A DNA stretch of 64,000 bases from UBA4416 sp048498515 (GTDB lineage Bacteria > Bacteroidota > Bacteroidia > B-17B0 > Aurantibacillaceae): assembly GCA_048498515.1 (NCBI GenBank), contig JBEHXV010000025.1:3677-67676 (forward strand), written 5' to 3'. Position numbers and translations under genes: made by a program. How positions within the stretch are numbered: position 1 is the first letter of the stretch; every line of letters begins with the position of its first letter. Under the pieces are notes generated by a model. It did no database searches. It saw nothing but the letters and a program-made list of their open reading frames with translations, and was not told the origin of the DNA. This document shows, one piece after another, positions 59,777 to 64,000 of this stretch.

Positions 59777-61873
59777 ATGAGTAACACACCTGGTTATAAG
59801 CGCGTCGCTAATCCCTTTGAATTTTTACTTGTTCTATTGTGCTGCTTTTTAAGCCCCGCTTTTTTCTGTAGCGAGATCCATGACCCTAAAATTGAGAACC
59901 TTCTTCTTCATGCAAAAACCATCCGTCATGCCAATGTAGATTCGTCGGTGGTATATGCTACAAAGGCGTTGGCTCTGTCAGAGCAATTGGGCGATGCTTA
60001 CCTGCAGGGAAAAAGTATGTCAACATTGGCTTCGTCGCTGCGTTATCAGGGAGGTAGTACCGAAAAAGTAATTGACCTGTTGCAGAAATCGGTGACCATT
60101 TTTAAAAGTATTCATGAAAAAGAGTTATTGGGTAGGACTTACATTACATTGGGGCTTTGTTTTGACGATAAAGCGGATTATCAATCGGCCCTGAAGTATA
60201 ATTTTATGGCGCTGGATGTGTTTAATGAATTTAGTTTTGCCGATGGCATACAGGAGGTCAGCAATAACATAGCGGTTATTTATGAAGACCTGGACGATCC
60301 TAAGAATGCGTTGAAATATTACATGCAATCACTGGAATATGCCCAAAAAACAAAAGATACTGAGGCTATTGGCGGTGCCTATGCTAATATTGGCGCTTAT
60401 TATATTAAAAACGGAAGCCAGGAATTAGCTACCAGTTACCTGAAACAGGCCATTGACCTTAAAAAATCGGTGAACGACTGGGCCGGTGTAGCCCGCATTA
60501 CCAGTAATATGGGAAGGATGTACTACACAAACGGGGAGGCAGAAAAAGGCATTGCTTATTTTAAACAATCGCTGGAAATTAAAAAGAACTATAAGATCTA
60601 TGAAGACATCAACTCATCTTATTACAATTTAGGAATTATAGAGGAAGACAGGGGGAATTTTAAACAGGCAGTAGCTTATTATAACGAGTCTTACGAATGG
60701 GCATCAAAGTTCGATAACCTGCAAGGTGCATTATCGGCTCTTGGTGGCATGATTAACATGTACGATACACTTGGCGAATATAAAAAAGCCCTGAACTATG
60801 GTATAGAATACATAGGGCTTAGCGACTCCTTATTTAGCATTGAGAAAAGCAAGCAAACGTTAGAGATGAAAGAAAAATATGAAACGGATAAAAAGGAGAA
60901 AGAATTATTGCTGCAGCGTGCCATTGCTACCAAAAATGAAGCCGAGTCAAAGCGCAAAACCACGTTCATTGTTGCTGTTTTGGGAGTACTTTTATTGGTA
61001 ACGGGTCTCTTGTTCATGGTATATAAAACATCCAGGTTAAAACAAAAAACAAATGTTGAGCTCGAGCAAAAGAATAAATTGATCGAACATCAAAAAGAAT
61101 TGGTTGAAGAAAAGCAAAAAGAGATCATTGACAGTATCAATTATGCCAAGCGAATTCAAACGGCTTTACTGGCCAGCACTAAACTGTTAAGCGCGCATCT
61201 CCCCGAACACTTTGTATTGTTTAAACCAAAGGATATTGTGGCAGGCGATTTTTACTGGGCCGCGCCTACACCCGAAGGATTTTTATACATTACGGCCGAT
61301 TGCACAGGACATGGCGTTCCCGGCGCCTTTATGAGCTTGTTAAATATCAGTAAGCTCAACGAAACCATCAATCAAAAACATATTTTCCGTCCCGACCTTA
61401 TTTTTAACGATGTAAGGACAGAAATAATAAATGCCTTAAACCCTGAGGGCAGCGTGGAAGAAAGCAAGGATGGAATGGATGCCGTACTGTGCAAGCTTGA
61501 TACCACAAACATGAAGCTTGAATTTACCGGTGCCAATAACAGTTGCTATATCATCAGGGGCAAAGAGATCCTTGTTTGTAAAGCCGATAAAATGCCTGTG
61601 GGAAAAGGACATGATGACTCGGCTTTATTTACTTTCAATGAAATAGCTTTGCAAAAAGGAGATATGATTTTTACGTTTACCGATGGTTATGCCGACCAGT
61701 TTGGCGGGCCAAAAGGAAAAAAACTAAAATACAAGCAAATGGAAGGGATCATGTTGTCAATTGCAGGGCTCTCCATGCAGGAACAAAAGCAAATTCTCGA
61801 CCGCCGGTTCGAAGAGTGGAAAGGTTCCCTGGAACAGGTGGATGATGTATTGGTGATAGGTGTGAGAGTTTAG
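59777..61873 (+). CDS. TPR-repeat SpoIIE/PP2C-type protein phosphatase
   Basis: 698 aa. After an N-terminal hydrophobic signal come tetratricopeptide repeats at about residues 55-360 (NISNNIAV-like helices such as AIGGAYANIGAYYIKNG), a membrane helix at about 395-415 and a coiled coil. The C-terminal SpoIIE phosphatase domain has PKDIVAGDFYW, TADCTGHGVPGAFMS (metal-binding D508) and FTFTDGYADQFGG. It should dephosphorylate serine residues on an anti-anti-sigma or similar partner in response to a periplasmic signal. The partner is not in the window. Confidence 0.93.
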   Translation: MSNTPGYKRVANPFEFLLVLLCCFLSPAFFCSEIHDPKIENLLLHAKTIRHANVDSSVVYATKALALSEQLGDAYLQGKSMSTLASSLRYQGGSTEKVIDLLQKSVTIFKSIHEKELLGRTYITLGLCFDDKADYQSALKYNFMALDVFNEFSFADGIQEVSNNIAVIYEDLDDPKNALKYYMQSLEYAQKTKDTEAIGGAYANIGAYYIKNGSQELATSYLKQAIDLKKSVNDWAGVARITSNMGRMYYTNGEAEKGIAYFKQSLEIKKNYKIYEDINSSYYNLGIIEEDRGNFKQAVAYYNESYEWASKFDNLQGALSALGGMINMYDTLGEYKKALNYGIEYIGLSDSLFSIEKSKQTLEMKEKYETDKKEKELLLQRAIATKNEAESKRKTTFIVAVLGVLLLVTGLLFMVYKTSRLKQKTNVELEQKNKLIEHQKELVEEKQKEIIDSINYAKRIQTALLASTKLLSAHLPEHFVLFKPKDIVAGDFYWAAPTPEGFLYITADCTGHGVPGAFMSLLNISKLNETINQKHIFRPDLIFNDVRTEIINALNPEGSVEESKDGMDAVLCKLDTTNMKLEFTGANNSCYIIRGKEILVCKADKMPVGKGHDDSALFTFNEIALQKGDMIFTFTDGYADQFGGPKGKKLKYKQMEGIMLSIAGLSMQEQKQILDRRFEEWKGSLEQVDDVLVIGVRV

Positions 61874-61888
61874 GCCGATTAAATTTTG

Positions 61889-61896
61889 TATCTTTG
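61889..61896 (+). promoter_or_regulatory. Putative -7 element (TATCTTTG)
   Basis: TAnnTTTG match 6 nt before the ATG at 61903; a TTG start at 61894 would lie inside it. Confidence 0.4.
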
Positions 61897-61902
61897 CTGC
61901 AC

Positions 61903-63549
61903 ATGCGCATCTTATTAACCACATTAAACGCCAAATACATTCACACCAATCTGGCCATCCGGTTGTTGTATGAACTAAACCATGCTCATGAAGGGCTTGA
62001 ATGGAAGGAGTTTAATATTAAGGAAGATAAGGATGAAGTGGCAAAACAATGCGCCCGGTTCGATGTGGTGGCATTTAGTTGCTATATCTGGAACATATCA
62101 CAAACATTAGTAGTTACCGAAAAAATAAAAGCGCTAAATCCCAATACCAGGATTTTGTTGGGTGGTCCCGAAGTGAGTTATGAATATGAAGATATTATCG
62201 CTCTGCATCATGTAGATTATATTATTTTGGGTGAAGGCGAAACACCTTTCAGTGAATTTATCCGGTCTTTCCCAACTATTGATCTTGTTCCGAGTTTGGT
62301 GTATAAAAAAGAAGGAGAGGTCAAAAAAAACAACATGGCCCCAATGTTCGATCTGAAGAATTTTGAGAACAGCATGCCTTATAAATTCGACCCGCCCGAA
62401 GAGTTATCCAATAAAGTATTGTATATTGAAACGTCGCGCGGTTGTCCGTATAAGTGTGAATTTTGCCTGGCAAGCCTCGATAATAAAGTGCGCTACCTGC
62501 CCAACGAATCCATTAAAGCCACGTTGCTTTACATGATGCAACATGGCCGGGTCATTAAATTTTTAGACAGGACCTTTAACATTAAAAAGGATTTCACCAT
62601 CGATATCTTTAAATTTATTTTAGAGAACCATCGTTCCGAAAATGTGTTTCAATTTGAAATTACGGCGGATATTCTTCATCCCGATATCATACAATTTATC
62701 CACGATCAAGTTCCCGATGGCTTATTTCGTTTTGAGATAGGGATCCAAACCGTAAATCAAAAGGCTAACCTGGAAGTTAAGCGAAAACAAAGTTTTGAAA
62801 AAACAACCGGCATCATTAAGCAACTGGATTATAAAGTGGAGATGCACCTGGATTTGATTGTAGGCATGGCCTTGGATTATTGGGACGACATAAAATATAG
62901 CATTGAGGAAGTATTTAAATTATTTGCTCCTGAAATGCAATTGGGCTTTTTGAAATTTTTGAAAGGCACTCCTGTTAGGCATAAGGCAGAACAACACGGT
63001 TTTGTGTTTGACCCCAATCCGCCTTACCAGATCATTGAAAGCAACTATTTATCAAAGGAACAGCTGCACCAGATCGTAGAACTGGAACATGCCCTGGAGA
63101 TTTATTGGAACGGAAAAAAAGCCATTAACACCTTAAAGTATGTAACGCAGCATTACAGCATTTTCGATTTCCTTTTGGGGCTTGGACATTTCTTTGGTAC
63201 ACAAAAAGATTTTCATAAGTACTCCCTTACCGATGTGTTTGAGATCATTACAGCCTATTCTAAAAAGGAATTTCCAACCGATGCCGTTTTGCAGCAATTG
63301 ATCGCGGTTGATTATTACCTGCATTTCAAAGTGAAACCGAAAAACTTATTCCTCGACGAAATGGATTTCAGTGATAAAAGTAAATTGATCGAGGATTTAA
63401 AACTCAACCATCATAAGTACCGCTACATTGTACTACCACTCAATTTTGATTTTAAAGCATTTAAAACTGAACAAAAGATAATCAATGATTCCAAGCCACT
63501 GATTATTCAATACAATGGCGTTAGTAAAGCAGAACTTGTTTTAATATAA
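61903..63549 (+). CDS. B12-binding-domain radical SAM protein (DUF4080)
   Basis: 548 aa from the ATG at 61903. The N-terminal cobalamin-binding-like Rossmann domain covers about residues 1-135 (TTLNAKYIHTNLAIRLLYEL, LLGGPEVSYEYED, YIILGEGETPF). A radical SAM barrel follows with the cluster ligands C181-C185-C188 in SRGCPYKCEFC. The C-terminal DUF4080 begins near residue 370. Proteins of this class modify or methylate unknown substrates, and the classical DxHxxG B12 motif is not evident. Standalone gene at the edge of a long non-coding region. Confidence 0.92.
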   Translation: MRILLTTLNAKYIHTNLAIRLLYELNHAHEGLEWKEFNIKEDKDEVAKQCARFDVVAFSCYIWNISQTLVVTEKIKALNPNTRILLGGPEVSYEYEDIIALHHVDYIILGEGETPFSEFIRSFPTIDLVPSLVYKKEGEVKKNNMAPMFDLKNFENSMPYKFDPPEELSNKVLYIETSRGCPYKCEFCLASLDNKVRYLPNESIKATLLYMMQHGRVIKFLDRTFNIKKDFTIDIFKFILENHRSENVFQFEITADILHPDIIQFIHDQVPDGLFRFEIGIQTVNQKANLEVKRKQSFEKTTGIIKQLDYKVEMHLDLIVGMALDYWDDIKYSIEEVFKLFAPEMQLGFLKFLKGTPVRHKAEQHGFVFDPNPPYQIIESNYLSKEQLHQIVELEHALEIYWNGKKAINTLKYVTQHYSIFDFLLGLGHFFGTQKDFHKYSLTDVFEIITAYSKKEFPTDAVLQQLIAVDYYLHFKVKPKNLFLDEMDFSDKSKLIEDLKLNHHKYRYIVLPLNFDFKAFKTEQKIINDSKPLIIQYNGVSKAELVLI

Positions 63550-63617
63550 ATGGTTATGTGTTAAAATAATGTAGGGTTATTTTATACATTTTCACTTACT
63601 TTTTTCCTTGATGAGGG

Positions 63618-63638
63618 CAATTGTGTAGTACACAATTG
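63618..63638. promoter_or_regulatory. 21-bp perfect palindrome
   Basis: CAATTGTGTA, central G, TACACAATTG: perfect 10-bp arms. No T run follows, so it looks more like an operator than a terminator. Confidence 0.55.
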
Positions 63639-63674
63639 AGCCGGCATGTGTACAGAGTAACAAAAAAATCAAGA

Positions 63675-63752
63675 ACGAAAACCAACCGCCATTTTTTACG
63701 CACAAGCCTGCCCAGGAAACGGAGTAAAAAATGGCGGTTCGCACTTTTCGTT
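63675..63752. repeat. Long imperfect hairpin with perfect 16-bp inner arms
   Basis: AACCGCCATTTTTTAC (63684-63699) and GTAAAAAATGGCGGTT (63724-63739) are exact complements. Outer arms AACGAAAA (63675-63682) and TTTTCGTT (63745-63752) extend the stem past a bulge. The 24-nt loop contains CAAGCCTG. Confidence 0.75.
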
Positions 63753-63870
63753 CACTCCCACGCGCTGTCCTATTAATATTTAATTTTAAAGCCAGATTTC
63801 TTCTCTTTTCAGCAATTTATTTGTTAGTTTATACCTTATAGTAATATATAAGCCTTTACAAAGCAGCGCG

Positions 63871-64000
63871 CAAGCCTGTCAAAACGCGGTGCCGGTGAGG
63901 GGTGAATTTTAATTTTTTTAGTTGAGCCTGAAAAACCTTCAGTGTTTTTCAGTTGCGAAACTTAAAAATTAAAAGAGCGGGCTGCGATCGTTTTGACTTG
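63871..64000. repeat. Large 130-bp dyad at the window edge
   Basis: Outer arms CAAG (63871) plus TCAAAACG (63879-63886) pair with CGTTTTGA plus CTTG (63989-64000). Middle arms around TTTTAATTTT and AAAAATTAAAA pair with few mismatches. The inner hairpin CTGAAAAAC (63928-63936) / GTTTTTCAG (63944-63952) has a 7-nt loop. It may continue beyond the window. Confidence 0.65.

Larger units (their letters stand above)
63550..64000. other. Non-coding right edge, rich in dyad symmetry
   Basis: 451 bp without a credible gene. It holds a 21-bp palindrome, a long hairpin at 63675-63752 and a 130-bp dyad at 63871-64000. The latter two contain the sequence CAAGCCTG (63703-63710 and 63871-63878). Confidence 0.7.

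Noticed and set aside
63871..64000. attC site of an integron
   Set aside because: Foldback shape is suggestive, but the GTTRRRY/RYYYAAC core sites are not present and no integrase is in the window.
1..64000. tRNA genes, rRNA genes and CRISPR arrays
   Set aside because: No T-loop (GGTTCGAATCC-like) plus acceptor pairing, no rRNA segments and no direct-repeat/spacer pattern were noticed; a short divergent tRNA could still be missed by eye.

Overview
This 64-kb window is chromosomal DNA of a member of the Bacteroidota (Bacteroidetes). The signs are a gldM gliding/type IX secretion (T9SS) gene, three secreted proteins with T9SS C-terminal sorting domains, the Bacteroidota-type FtsL, a DUF5606 protein, TonB-less FadL and barrel proteins, and recurrent TAnnTTTG promoter -7 elements with no obvious Shine-Dalgarno sequences. 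The genus cannot be fixed from the sequence alone. No rRNA, tRNA, prophage or CRISPR array was seen. Most of the window is ordinary housekeeping and envelope content.

Layout. 1-3.3 kb (minus strand) is the head of the division/cell-wall cluster: mraZ, rsmH, ftsL-like and a truncated ftsI, behind a tandem MraZ-box operator. 3.5-5 kb carries a PlsC-type acyltransferase and ispF. 5-9 kb (minus) is a fadL / degenerate SGNH lipoprotein / T9SS-secreted esterase group. 9.1-12.5 kb holds mce divergent from tatA, then gatA and mrp. 12.6-20 kb has an unknown secreted protein, an orphan gldM, aspartate kinase, corA, a barrel protein and an ECF sigma factor with a large concentric dyad in its promoter. 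20-30 kb has lysS, lipoproteins, a DUF255 thioredoxin-like protein, a metallo-beta-lactamase-fold hydrolase, a large propeller-barrel fusion and small membrane proteins. 30-38 kb has an AsmA protein, an M3 peptidase, DUF5606 and DUF4349 proteins. 37-41 kb is nrdB-nrdA with a structured intergenic segment.

41-48 kb is more accessory: a REP-associated tyrosine transposase (RAYT) bracketed by its palindromes, an M50 protease, T9SS cargo, a DUF1573 protein and a histidine kinase/OmpR pair. 48-57 kb has T9SS cargo, a tandem pair of Cys-motif membrane proteins, a VWA/SIMPL/rhodanese operon divergent from a TPR-LytS kinase plus LytTR regulator, and an ORF6N protein. 57-63.5 kb has pepD, a methyltransferase, a ferritin-like protein, a TPR-SpoIIE phosphatase and a B12/radical-SAM DUF4080 protein. 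The last 450 bp is non-coding and rich in dyad symmetry.

The most unusual content lies between genes. There are four copies of a CCTGTCAGG palindrome, two of which flank the RAYT gene. There are tracts with strict 7-nt or 9-nt periodicity, several folding back into long hairpins. A 74-bp concentric dyad lies over the sigma-factor promoter, the nrdB-nrdA gap is structured, and a cluster of long hairpins sits at the right edge. One enzyme-family protein (SGNH) has lost both its catalytic Ser and His.
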